This document shows, in pieces, positions 45,481-56,223 of a DNA stretch of 64,000 nt (positions are counted from its first letter, which is position 1; the number at the start of each line of letters is the position of its first letter). The notes under the pieces were generated by a model. It was given only the letters and a program-made list of their open reading frames with translations. It had not been told where the DNA came from and made no database searches. The position numbers and the translations under genes were made by a program. The stretch comes from Silurus meridionalis (taxonomy: Eukaryota; Chordata; Actinopteri; Siluriformes; Siluridae), in NCBI RefSeq assembly GCF_014805685.1, contig NC_060911.1, positions 12,593,212 to 12,657,211 on the forward strand, in the 5' to 3' direction.

Positions 45481-45639
45481 TTTCTGGATTTTATTTTTTA
45501 GATTATGTCTCTCACAGTGGACATGCACCTACGATTACAATTTCAGACCCCTTCATTTTTTCTGTTTTTTTATTGTTTCAAAACCCAATTTTAGCTCGTC
45601 TCCCTCCTTTATATCAGCATCGCCGTATACTGGATTAGA

Positions 45640-45895
45640 GCTCGCTATCCGTCGCTCGTCTCTGTGCCCGCTGTCACATAATTACTGTAAATAAATATTA
45701 TACAATATGGTAGTGTAAATTGCTTTGTTTTGCTATATTATGTACTGTCATATGTTGAATTATTTAAGAAATGACAGTAAACTTCTGCATAATGATCACC
45801 ATTCTTTAAGACTCCTGGGAAGACCATGTCTGGACTTTAAAGTTACGGAACGCATCTCCATCATAAGGTCAGGACTACAGTACCCCTGCTGTATA
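45640..45895. mobile_element. TIR element of the CCCCGACTTACGATGG family (copy 2)
   Basis: CACCATTCTTTAAGACTCCT, ACGCATCTCCATCATAAGGT and CAGGACTACAGTACCCCTGC parallel 28030-28145. Confidence 0.5.
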
Positions 45896-45904
45896 TGCAG
45901 AATC

Positions 45905-46745
45905 TCACAAAAGTGAATACCCCCCTCACATTTCAGCCACCATTGTAGTGTATCTTCTTAAGGGACGATTTACTGTTCTCTAAAAATACTGTAACTGCTG
46001 GATGTTAGACACATGGTGCTTTTACACCTCTGCTTGAGGAGGCCCCCACAGGTGCTTAATAGAGTTTAGGTCTGGAGATATACTTGGCCACTTTACATTA
46101 CCATCATATTTAGCTTCCTCAGCAAGGCAGTTGTCATTATGGTGGTGTGTTTGGGGTCGTTATTATGTTAGAAAACTACTCTTTGGCCCAGTTTCTTAAA
46201 GGAGGGCATCTGTTTTCTGCTTCAGAATGTCACATTATATGTTCCCTAAATGAACCACAGCTCCCCAGTACCAGCACCACTCATGCATCCCCAGACCATG
46301 ATGCTACCACCACCATGCTTGACTGTAGGCAAGACACAATTTTCTTGGTTCTCCTCACCAGGGTGTTGCCACACATGCTGGACACCATCTGAACCGAACA
46401 AGTTCATCTTAGACCAGACGACATGGTTTATGGTTTTGAACAGGTTTTTCCATCAAACTGTTTGTAGGCTGCTTTCGTGTGTGCCAGCTTCAGAAGATTC
46501 TTCCTTCTGGGATGATGGTCATGCAAACCGACTTGTTGCAGTGTGCGGCGTACGGTCTAATACAAGATACACACATTTGTATGGTTCTGTCAAACAGAAA
46601 AAAACATAAACATGATGCATTGGATGTGTGGCTTTGCAGGGTTACATGACGTACAGCTGTTATCACTGAGGGTGTACTCAATTTTGTTGGCAGTTATTTA
46701 GACAATAATGGCTGTATGTTATTTTCAGAGGAGCGTACTCTACTG
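45905..46745 (-). mobile_element. Tc1-like element remnant, minus strand
   Basis: Left end CTCACAAAAGTGAATACCCC. The minus strand near 46300-46260 gives the degenerate GGG-IMVWG-like block (from CATGATGCTACCACCACCAT) and G-GELWF (from AACCACAGCTCCCCAGTACC), motifs around the second catalytic Asp region of Tc1 transposases. The right end contains GAGGGTGTACTCAATTTTGT. No open frame survives. Confidence 0.65.
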
Positions 46746-47882
46746 TATTGCTACACAAACTGCACATTGACTTCTCTATAAATATATGGGTAAATATATA
46801 CGTTTAATTCCTATATTCCCTGGAAAGGTCTACGAAAATGGCTGCTGAAATGGGAGAGGCGTACTCACTGTTGGATACTGTGTATGTTTTTATTATTTTT
46901 TTTACTCCAAGAATATTATTTTCTGCAGAATATTTTTATGAACCCGTGGTATATTAATCCATTTCTGTTCCAGGTAATAAGACTACAAAAATGTGGAAAA
47001 GCTCAGCGGGTAAATAGTTGTGCGAGACACAGTAAAATTGATGTTATTCGCCAGGGCCAATTAATTTTTCACATGAAAAAAAAAATGCTTGCAGTGCAGC
47101 ACAGCCAAGTGCTGCCACCTTGATCAGAGTTCGCAGTGTGTTAAATAATACTTATTTTATTAGTGTCTCGATGAAGATACTGAAGGGGGGAAAAGCTTTC
47201 CTTAGAAAGTTCATGCAGAAGTTAGAGAGCACTGCGGGGTATCGTTAAACCGAGGTTTTTCGGTGCTCGTTTGTTACAGGAGATAATGTCTCCTAAACAT
47301 TGAGTTTGAAATCGCGTTGCTTTACAACGAATAAAGATGACTGGTGTTTTTGCTGACTCAGGCTTATTGGTTAGCCTAGCTGGGGCCTTCCATCTCAAAT
47401 CTTATCACATCACCCACCAGTGCTGCGTGACAGCACTACATACATTGCCCTTTGGCAACAAAAAAAAAGATAAGGGTTGCCACAGAGAAACGATGACTAA
47501 AGTCCGAGCCTCTTCCAGTCTGTTTGCCCAAAGTTACGGAGATCTGTCATCCTCAATGGGATAACGGTGGCCTTACGCAGGGAATGATGGGACTCCTCCC
47601 ACCTTTGCTTGTGAGCTCGGTGTCAGAGAAGGCCTAACTCTTTGAATCCTTAACCAGGCTGTAGCTACTCAGGCATCTTAAAACCAAACAGTGTGAAGAA
47701 CGGTTTAAGCAAAAAAGCCTGTCAGCGCTAATGATCCGAACTAACGCGCTTGATGAACGAGTGAATAATGAAGTGTTGTCAGCACTGTGTGTGCACTAAT
47801 GTGTTTTTTAACTATCACAGTAATTGGGCTCATTGACTGTCATTAATCAACAACCTTTCCTTTTTTTACCTCTTTATCTCAG
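46746..47882. other. Intronic DNA, unclassified
   Basis: Nothing recognised before the acceptor of exon F. Confidence 0.45.
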
Positions 47883-48041
47883 AAACCTCCATACGCTCCC
47901 CTTTATTTAGTGGCTCTTCATACTTGGAGCTTCAGCCCTTGACGTCGCTGGACACAGGCTTCGAGAACACGTCTTCCAGACCCCCGCTTAGCATTCAACT
48001 TACTGTGAAAGTGAAGGCCCTCGATGGGATTCTACTTTACA
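47883..48041 (+). CDS. eys: EYS-like exon F: start of the second laminin-G domain
   Basis: A 159-bp exon with acceptor TTATCTCAG and donor GTGAGT. Its first two bases complete a Glu codon so that CEK from exon E continues as ETSIRSPLFSGSSYLELQPL. The sequence then runs PPLSIQLTVKVKALDGILLY and exits with one base of the next codon. F-G-SYLE and the L-VK---DGILLY strand are the first two conserved LamG stretches, matching the layout of the EYS LamG that follows an EGF. A long T/C-rich simple repeat starts immediately after the donor, within the intron. Confidence 0.86.
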
Positions 48042-48595
48042 GTGAGTTTTTTTCTTTCATTCTTTTCTTCTTTCTTTTTTTCTTCTATCCTGGCTTTCTT
48101 CCTTTCTCCCTCCCTCCCTCCCTGTCTGTCTGTCTTTCTTTATTTATTTCTTTTTATCCTTCCTTCCTTCACCCACCCACCCTCCATGTCTTTCTTTCTT
48201 TATCTTTCTTTTGTCTGGCTTCCTTCCTTTTTTCTCCCTCTTTTTCTTTCTTTTAGCCTGGCTTTCTTCTTCCCTTTCTTTCTTTCTTTGAGTTTTTTTT
48301 CCATTCATTCTTTCTTTCTTCTATCCTGGCTTCCTTCCTTTCTCCCACCCTGTCTGTCTGTCTGTCTGTCTTTCTTTATTTCTTTCTTTATTTATTTTAT
48401 CCTTTCTCCTCCCTCCCTCCCTCCCTATCTTTCTTTCTTTCTGCTATCCTAGCTTTCTACTTTTCTCCTCCTTCCTCCTTGTCTGTCTGTCTTTATTTAT
48501 TTATTTTATCCTTCCTTCCTTTCTCCCACCCTCCCTGTCTTTCTTTCTTTCTTTCTTCTAGCCTGGCTTCCTTTCTCTTTCTTTCTTTCTTTCTT

Positions 48596-48650
<55 letters not shown>

Positions 48651-48690
48651 GTCTGTCTGTCTGTCTTCCTTCCTTCCTTTGGATGAGTTA
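48042..48690. repeat. 650-bp pyrimidine tract of (TTTC)n, (TTCC)n, (CT)n and (TGTC)n
   Basis: Nearly all T and C on the plus strand from the exon F donor onward, with variants TTTCTTTC, CCTTCCTT, CCCTCCCT, TGTCTGTC and a clean (CT)n block at 48600-48645. The long open frames on both strands are a by-product of the low complexity. Confidence 0.95.
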
Positions 48691-48824
48691 GCATTAAATT
48701 CTTCTTCAATGCTCCCAAGCCCCAGACCTGTTCCAGCATAATGATGCCTCTGTGCAAAAAAGAGCTCCATGAAGAATGAATTGAACCTCCTGGTGCACCC
48801 CAGGCCTTTGTATAGCTCATTGTT
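48691..48824 (+). mobile_element. Tc1-like repeat scrap
   Basis: GCTCCCAAGCCCCAGACCTG, TTCCAGCATAATGATGCCTC and AAGAGCTCCATGAAGAATG match the family of 19126-19567. Confidence 0.5.
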
Positions 48825-49290
48825 TAGCTTTATAATGGACATTGTCTTAAAGCAGCTTTGCACAGATAAAGAGGTGATAAGGTTGTATAAAAGAATGTGC
48901 AAGTTTATTGTCTAGAAGTTAGTTCCTTTTCTCCACATGCACACTTCACAATGAAATCAAGTGTTCTTATCACACCAAGAGTGTGATTTTAAATTATTAA
49001 AACATTACAAACACAAGAGAGTAAGAAATATCATGAGCAATGTCCTTTCAACAGTCTTATACAGTCAGTTAGAGATGGAGTAACCAGGAGCTCCTGAGAA
49101 ACTCATACCAGAGCTTTTAAATGTTCAATAATGGAGAAACAACATAAGTAAGATGTTGTTTCGAGTCTCAAGAGATTGTTTATCCTCAAAAGTCTAAAAT
49201 CTTAATGAAGTGGGTTCCAACTGGAGATTGTACATCTCTAGATGGCTTGGGATCCTCGCAGGGTTGGCATCTTCTCTTTGAAGGTCCAAA
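48825..49290 (-). mobile_element. L2-type 3' tail, undisturbed relative of 38745-39990
   Basis: AATGGACATTGTCTTAAAGC, AGCTTTGCACAGATAAAGAG, GAGCTCCTGAGAAACTCATA, TAATGGAGAAACAACATAAG and GGGATCCTCGCAGGGTTGGC. It is the empty-site counterpart for the pogo insertion at 39206. A third piece (50523-50620) repeats its first 90 bases. Confidence 0.65.
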
Positions 49291-50454
49291 AATCTTCCCA
49301 AAAGAGTGGAGGTTATTATAACAGCAAATAGGGACTGAATGTAAAGTAGGATGTTCAAAAAGCATGTGGCTTTTGTCAGGTGGCCAATATATTTAGACTT
49401 TTTATATGTTCTGTTTTCCTGCATACTAGAGTTTAAGAAATCCAGAAGAAAAAAAAAAAATCTGCTCCACATCCAGTCTTTTTGCTGTAGCCAAGGATTT
49501 AGCCCTGTTCTAATTTTATCTTAGAAACCTTTCAGAGATCCCGACAATGGGTAGTTGAGAAGGTCAACAGACATGACATTCATTAACCACATTCTTTTCT
49601 TTACTTTTTTTTTGCCGAACACTTAGTTCACAGCACCGACATGCTCTTAATAAACCCTGCATTGCTATGGCCACCTGAGTCCTGATGGGCTGAAAAATGA
49701 GTTTTCTGTTGGTATTTAAGTGTTTCTTGAGTGCACCGCTATAATATACCGCCCTTTCGTTTGTTTTTAAGAGCTGTCCGAAAATTCGTCATCATTAACG
49801 TAGTCATTAGACAGCTGGAAAAACACACTTTGGCACAATCCAAGACATTTAGAAAAAATGTGATTTCTATTTTTCTAAAGTGGGTAAAGAAGTTTAAAAA
49901 AAAAGGCTGTGTTATGGTTTGTATTATAATGTACAGTATTATTAACACTGTCAGATACCGAGCCATTAACCGCCCGCTGGAAAGCAAGAAGATCCCAATT
50001 AATTTGCATTAAATTGTAAATGATTTTCCTCAATGGCACTGACAAGCCTTTTAGCCTGCATTAACCAGATCAGGCGAGAGATCTCTTCATCGATGTCATG
50101 TATATGTGTAACACATCGCGACGGACACAAATGGCGCATCATTATACCGTAGAAGTCATGTAGAGCGAAGTACCGCTTCAAATGCGTTATTGGCTCTCTA
50201 ACAAGTGACAGAATATTAGTGTTCAATAACATGATGGAATATAACGTGTGTCCGGGTTCTGCCAGCTTCCTGTTCGCGAGCAGGAAATTTGTTATACGAT
50301 ATATTGATTTATGAAATCGATTTCAACTAATGTCCTACGGATGCCTTAAAGCCAATATAACACGCAGGCCATAAAAAAGCAACATCTCTCGCTTTAATTT
50401 CCACGTTATTTATAGTGATCGCATACAAACCCCCCTTTTTTTTGTTTTGTACAG
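49291..50454. other. Intronic DNA, mostly unclassified
   Basis: 49300-49400 (CCAAAAGAGTGGAGGTTATT, GGATGTTCAAAAAGCATG) is another Tc1-like scrap, plus strand. Frames at 49731-50012 have no domain. Confidence 0.4.
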
Positions 50455-51005
50455 CTGGTCTTCGACTTACAATGAAGATGTGCCGCAATGACCCCGTTGT
50501 AACTTGTACACCAATCAGGCGTAACAGCTTTGCACAGATAAAGTGGTAATAAGGTTATATAAAAGAATGTACAAGTTTATTGTCAAAGTTAGTTCCTTTT
50601 CTCCACATGCACACTCCAAAAATTGAATATACACCAATCAGGCGACCACCTGTCTAATATTGTGTTGGTCCCCCTTTTGCTGCCAAAACAGTCCTGACCC
50701 TGCGAGAAGTAATAGCATTAACTTCAGCAGATACAGGAGCTCATCTGTTGGATCGGACCACCCGGACCAGCCTTCGCTTCATATGTGCGTCAGTGTGCCT
50801 CAGCCGCCCACGACCCTGTCTCCGGTTCACCACTGTTCCTTCCTTGGATCACTTTTGATAGATACTGTCCACTGCAGACCAGGAACATCGCACAAGAGCT
50901 GCAGTTTTGGAGACGCTCTGCCTCAGTCGTCTAGATAACTAGACAACTGAACTCGAAATCGGGAAATCATAAATGAACCATTGTAATCTGGGGACTACAT
51001 GTACA
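50455..51005. mobile_element. Nested block: CCCCGACTTACG-type element split by an L2 tail and an ACACCAATCAGG MITE
   Basis: Outer left end GTCTTCGACTTACAATGAAG, outer right end AACCATTGTAATCTGGGGAC. Inside are 50523-50620 (L2-type tail as at 48850) and 50634-50800 (ACACCAATCAGGCGACCACC, TGCTGCCAAAACAGTCCTGA, ATCTGTTGGATCGGACCACC), the MITE of 22660-22850. ACACCAATCAGGCG occurs on both sides of the L2 piece (50501 and 50632). Confidence 0.55.
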
Positions 51006-51724
51006 GAGGTTCCGGAACAAAAACGTGTTTTAGTAAAGCAAAATTTGCGTTCAGCTAGGATATCGTGTTAATTGGCACTTTTGCTTTGCCTACTGAAAGA
51101 GCTACAGTTGTTTGTTTCAAAAAAATTACCTTCGATAGTAGCAATCATGAGTAATAACTCCACCAGCTGTACCATGACAAGTTGAGTATAACCTGTTAGC
51201 CTGAATCTATAAATCGGTGACAGAGATGGCAGATATGTAGGGTTGAGCTTATCAGAGGAAGATTTGTACGTTTTGATGTCAAAGTTAGCAAATTTATCCC
51301 CCCAACACCCCCCACCCCTAGCCACGCACCCCTTACCCTCCCCCAACTCTGTCAGATTAGTTATGCGTGCGCACCTCGGCTGCCACCGGCCACGTCGGAC
51401 ACATCTGACGGTGTTTATCTCGTGTCACTGGCTGTCAGAAAACTCAAGCATTTCCTTACTGATATGGAGGTCTTAAGGAGGGAAGGAAACAATTTTTATT
51501 TGTCTTATTTCTTTCGTGTCGCGTTCTGTCCTTGCTGTCATCATAGCATTTCATTTTGTGCTCCGGTTGTCCCGATGTTTAGGTAGGACGAGGTAAATGC
51601 AAATCCATTCTAAAAAATTATGACCTTGTCGGGTGAATTGATGGACGAATATTTAGTTGCCAGTGCTTGCTAAAGATTGCGTCGAAGTATAAAAGTGTGT
51701 CGTTTGTCGTGCATAGAAATCGCA
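51006..51724. other. Intronic DNA, unclassified
   Basis: 51300-51350 is C-rich; no exon or repeat recognised. Confidence 0.4.
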
Positions 51725-52140
51725 CACAACCCCAAATACAAAAAAGATCTGACAATGTGCACAATGTAAATAACAAAACAGAATGCAAATGATTAGCAAA
51801 TCTCATAAACCCATTTTCGATTCACAAATAAAAAAAAAAAGAGAATATATACCATATACCAACAGGTCTCAAAAAAAAAGTTGGTACAGGGCCATGTTTA
51901 CCACTGTGTATCATCATGCCTGCTGTCTGTACACATCTGGGTACTAAGAAGACCAGTTGCTGAAGTTTTGGAAGAGTAATGGTGTCCAATGTGTCTGATA
52001 TTGAATTCTAGCTGCTCGACAGTTCTGGGTGTCCTTTGTTGTGTTTTGAATTTCATGATGCACCAAATGTTTTCAAATAGTGAAAGGTCTAGAGTGCAGG
52101 CAGACCAGTTCATTGTTGACATTTGATAGAGCCTTTCCAA
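51725..52140. mobile_element. CAACCCC-end element (copy 5)
   Basis: ACAACCCCAAATACAAAAAAG, CAGAATGCAAATGATTAGCA, GGTACAGGGCCATGTTTACC, TTCTAGCTGCTCGACAGTTC, TGGGTGTCCTTTGTTGTGTT. Decayed. Confidence 0.6.
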
Positions 52141-52299
52141 ATGTGGAGGCTACTTAATGCTGATACCAATATCAATACCACTTATTTTTTTCCAGATGTT
52201 TATTGCCCCGTCTGAACCTTTGTTCAGACATCATACACCATGTCCAATCAGTAGCAAGTATGCAATGTTCAATAAAGACCTCCTACACCTTTTTGTTGT

Positions 52300-53063
52300 T
52301 TCTTAAATTCTGCTGATTTGAGAATTGATACACAACAGTCTCTCGAGTTTACACAGAATGGTGTCAATCCTGTGTGTGAGATGAAGGTCTTAATGCTGGA
52401 ATACCTTGTTGAAGAGAGAGATCAGAGAAGAATGACCTGACCAGTCTGAGCTGACCTGCAGGATATAGTAACTCAGAAAAAGCATCTCAGAACACATCAA
52501 AATTTGAGGTGGATCTTCTACAACAGCAGTATCTCACATCAAGTTTCACTTCTGTCAGCCAAGAACAAGGATCTACATCCATCACAGACTCATCCAAACT
52601 GGACAATACTGTGAAAAGAACTTTCTGGTTTTCTCTAATGGTCTTAAAATGTTGTTCTTGGCAGACAGGAGTGGAACCTGGTTTGTTTTTTCTGCACCTG
52701 TAGCCCAGCCACCTCAAGGTTTAATGGTTTCAGAGATGCTTTTCTGCTTACTATGGTTGTAATGTGTGCTTATTTGAGTTGCTGTCAAATTCATAAACTC
52801 TCAATGTTTGTTCCTTCAATGTTTGTGTTTTTTTGGTGCAATTCTATGGAAATGGAAAGCGAAAATTTTAGGAGTTTCTGAAATATTCAAACGCCCATCT
52901 GGCACTTGCAGCCATCACAAATTTTTTTTCACACTGATGTTTTTAAGTGAACACTGACTGAAGCTCTTGATCTATATCTGCTTGATTGTATCGCTCATTG
53001 ACTGATTCAGGTAACCAAATGAATGCACAAGTGTTCCTAATGAAGTAGCCAGTGAGGGTCACT
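52300..53063. mobile_element. GGCCACTTTATTA element, longer copy with right end
   Basis: GTTTACACAGAATGGTGTCA, TCACTTCTGTCAGCCAAGAA, CAAGGATCTACATCCATCAC, CATCCAAACTGGACAATACT and the right end GTTCCTAATGAAGTAGCCAG, the inverse of the left end at 22098. No complete ORF. Confidence 0.6.
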
Positions 53064-53754
53064 GAAACTGTTCATCTAGCCTTGTAGCTAGCATCTACTA
53101 CTATAAGGTAACATACAGGACATACCTGCATTCATGTGGTTCATCGGTAACAAGTTTGGATCTTCAACGAAAGTCAGTTCAGAGGTGTGAAGAGTACCTG
53201 AAAATCTTATTTGAGTAAAAGTATAGATTACTGCAAAACTGACTCCATGATGAGTTAAGTCACCAATTCCAATATGACTTGTGTAAAAGTCTTTGAGTAT
53301 CTTCTTTGAACAGTACTTTAGGATTTGACACGTGTTGTATGTAGGCTCAAAGATACACAAGTCATAAAAGAAGAAAGTACCATTAGTATTTAATGGACAA
53401 ATAAAATTCAAGTAAATTTTATTTAAGATGAAGTAAGACCAAATATTCAGAGCTGATTCTGATTTGATATTGGTCTCAGAGAGATGCGATATTTTTGTTT
53501 AACTTCAACAAAAGCTGGTTTTTAAAGTTTTTGGAATTTTACTCGAGCTCATTTTGGACTGAAAATGAGGCCAGCGGTGGTTAAAAGTCGCTCACATTTA
53601 GCAGATGTTATTAGCATCAACAGAGGTGCACCTATTTGTATATATATATTAAATCATAACTGCAGTTGTGTAAAAGGTCAAAGTTGATTATATTGTATAA
53701 TACTTAATAAAACTAGAAAGTAGTCACAAAACTAAAGTATATTCGCTCCAATAC
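53064..53754. other. Intronic DNA, unclassified
   Basis: Nothing recognised beyond TACTT/AAGTA-rich wording near 53190-53400 that may be a very old form of the 3640-type repeat. Confidence 0.4.
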
Positions 53755-54090
53755 TCATTTGGTGACCCTTCCCTGGAAACCTTTACCAGTATGAGGATGC
53801 TCGTGTGCACAAAGCAAGCTCTTTGAATACATAGTGTGTGAATGTTGGAGTGAAAAAAACTTGAATGGAGTTTTGAACAGACTACTGAACTCCTCAACCC
53901 CACTGACCTGACCACCTTTGGAATTAGAATGCTGACTGCATAGTCCAGACCTTCTCAGCTAACACCAGATCCTTGATCGCACTAATGCAAAATTTTACAA
54001 ATCGTTCCCAGACATGTGGGGTTTATTATAACCGAAAGCGGAAGAATAAATCTCCATTTGGGTGTTCATAAAACGCAGAAATGAGATGTT
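53755..54090 (+). mobile_element. Tc1/mariner-like remnant (copy 3)
   Basis: AGTATGAGGATGCTCGTGTG, CACAAAGCAAGCTCTTTGAA, ACCTTTGGAATTAGAATGCTG and GACATGTGGGGTTTATTATA parallel 19200-19480. Confidence 0.55.
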
Positions 54091-55426
54091 CTTATAGTGT
54101 TTTTTTGTACATACCGGTTATTGCTATTCTGATAAAATAATATTAAACCATTCTCATACAATTAAGGCTGCAAAAAAAATGAGATCAAACCTACAGAGTT
54201 ATTCAGAAGGCACCAGTAAAAGCAGGCATCAAAATGCAGGGTGAAGCTGTATGCCAGACGTTGCTCCTCATCCATCTTCCTCCCCTTTTTCTCTCTGTGC
54301 ACTCCTCCTGTCTGACAGACGCAGCCCTGGGGGAGTCTGAGGTGGAGGAATGCGGTGGTAAGGAGTGGGGAAGGCAGTGGACAGGGAAGAACAGGTGACG
54401 GCTACTGACAAAAAGGACGAACGCTCCGTTAGGCCCAGCTCAGGGTAATGGGGCCATTGGGACTTTGAGCAGTAATTCGTCATCTCGTCGTCCCACAAGT
54501 GAGGAGAGAAGGAAAGATGGAGAAGAAACAAAACACGACTTACAGGGAGCAGGTGTCCTGGAGGAAATGTAATTGTTTAAAAAAAAAAAAAAAGAAAGCA
54601 CCAGGCAAAGGCAAAGGCGACAGTTGGGTTTCTCGCAGTGGTTTTGATGTACTTTGCTTCTTGTAAAGCAAATCTTTAACTGCTGGCTGGATTCAAAAAA
54701 TGTAATAAAATATCAAAAGATTTCTAAGCCTTCCTCCAAAATCTGATGGGGAAACCTTTTTTTTCCACCATTAAATCTAAATAAACCATGGCAATGCTAC
54801 AGTTAGGGCTAAGCAGGGTCTTCAAGGGCCCCAGCGATACGTTCAACTTGGCTGAACTAGATTCAACTTGTCAGCTGATTAGCAAATGCTACATGCGTCG
54901 AATTGAACGAGTGTGAGTCGGCGTAAACAGCGGTGCGGACCTTCCGGATCTGAATATGAAAGGTGTCCATTTGTCAAGCTGAAAATAGCTTGCATAAACT
55001 GAGCTGTCCAGACAATTCACCAGGCTAGAATATGAATAAATGCGTGTATGCAGCACCTTGAGGTGTCTCACAGTTCTTCTTCTTAACACCCTGAGAAACT
55101 GAATATTTACAGTTTTTACATCTTTACTCATTTCTCACTTTAGATTGCTTTTTGATGGTATGGAGTGGGGCTGAGACCCAGTCTGTTCTGTCCCTGATCT
55201 TCAGAAGTTTCGAGCGTGGTTCCCCAAACTTCTGTGAGGGCCACATCATTTTTTCTTTCTTTAATGGGGGTTTCGTTCAGAGTATTAAAGAAAATGAGGC
55301 GTGAGTGACCACCAGTATTAATATGAAGATTTTATTGGGATTGTATGTATTTATACATATTTATATCTCCTATTAAAAGAGCATTTTTACTATCATAATT
55401 GTTTTTAAATGCTATTGAAATCGAAA
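54091..55426. other. Intronic DNA, unclassified
   Basis: A GC-richer patch with a minus-strand frame at 54268-54531 has no known domain. A run at 54579-54593. Confidence 0.4.
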
Positions 55427-55507
55427 CTTATGCATATGATTGGTGGGAGAATCTAACAAAATAATTACCGTATTTTGTTAGATTTTCCCACCAATCATAT
55501 GCATAAG
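55427..55507. repeat. 37-bp inverted repeat with 7-bp spacer at a pogo end
   Basis: Left arm 55427-55463 (CTTATGCATATGATTGGTGG and on) and right arm 55471-55507 are reverse complements with one mismatch (C/T). The spacer is ATTACCG, which contains the first bases of the pogo-like terminal repeat. Confidence 0.92.
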
Positions 55508-56223
55508 TAAGTTTTTCCCGGTTTCACAAACTTCAAGCCAAAAAACTGAACTCCATAACATTAGACCAATGAAATTTCTGAACGGAAACGAAAAAACACA
55601 CCTCACCTGTGTTCTGAGCTGCACGGCATCAGCACGGCAATTTTTAAGCGCACGACGATGCCAAAAGAAAAACTCCCAAGAGAAATAGTTGTGAAAGGAA
55701 GGAGGAAGACAGTGAACAATGACTTATTTGGTAGGCTACTGTTTAGATACAAGCCGTTGTAGCGTGTTAAGTCTGGCTGAAGGGAGAGCTCGCTAACTCC
55801 AGTTGCAACAGAAATCATATAAGCACAGACAGGTTTCCAAAACTCGTGCTTTTTTTATTTCTTGGCAACAGCGTTACGGGTTAGTCAAAGAAACTTAGAA
55901 ATAAGCATCAGAAAATACTAACGACATATTCCTCGGGCTTGCACACATGCAGTAATAGCGGAAAAATGCGGCGGCAGGCCATTCCCAAAATACCGCTCTG
56001 CTCTTAAAGGAGCCACAACATATTTCACCCGTTACACCGTGTAACAGACACTGTCTTTCGTTAAAGCCTGTGTAAAGTTTATTAGTTTCAGTGTAGACAC
56101 CTGCGGCTTATAGACAGGTGCAGCCTATTTATGTTTAAAATCTTGATAAAATAATAAAAATCTTTGTCAAATTCAGTGGGTGCGGCTTATATACGGGTGC
56201 GCTTAATAGTCCAGAAATTACGG
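55468..56223 (+). mobile_element. Pogo-like element (copy 2), rearranged left end and solo-LTR insertion
   Basis: The right end (AATAGTCCAGAAATTACGG then TA) and most of the body match 39206-39870. A scrap of the DDE domain (CACGACGATGCCAAAAGAAA, M-P-K-E-K-L-P-R) is kept. The left end keeps only CCGTATTTT before diverging; homology to copy 1 resumes at GTTTTTCCCGGTTTCACAAA (about 55510). An LTR-like insert splits the body at 55758-56036. Confidence 0.8.
55758..56036 (-). mobile_element. Solo LTR, 279 bp, 4-bp target duplication
   Basis: Begins TGTAGCG and ends GTTACA (TG...CA). It is flanked by CCGT at 55754-55757 and 56037-56040. Copy 1 of the pogo element has a single uninterrupted AAGCCGTGTAACAG here, which marks the insert exactly. 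On the minus strand it carries AAGAAATAAAAAAAGC, a possible polyA signal, so minus is the likely orientation. No internal retroelement genes remain. Confidence 0.7.

Noticed and set aside
48024..48902. Long open frames of up to 142 codons on both strands over the T/C tract
   Set aside because: They consist of Ser/Phe/Leu or Arg/Glu/Lys runs forced by (TTTC)n and (CT)n; no start context, domain or splice logic.
54268..54531. 87-codon minus-strand frame in a GC-richer patch
   Set aside because: No recognisable domain, no compatible splice sites with the EYS-like exons, and no promoter or polyA evidence.
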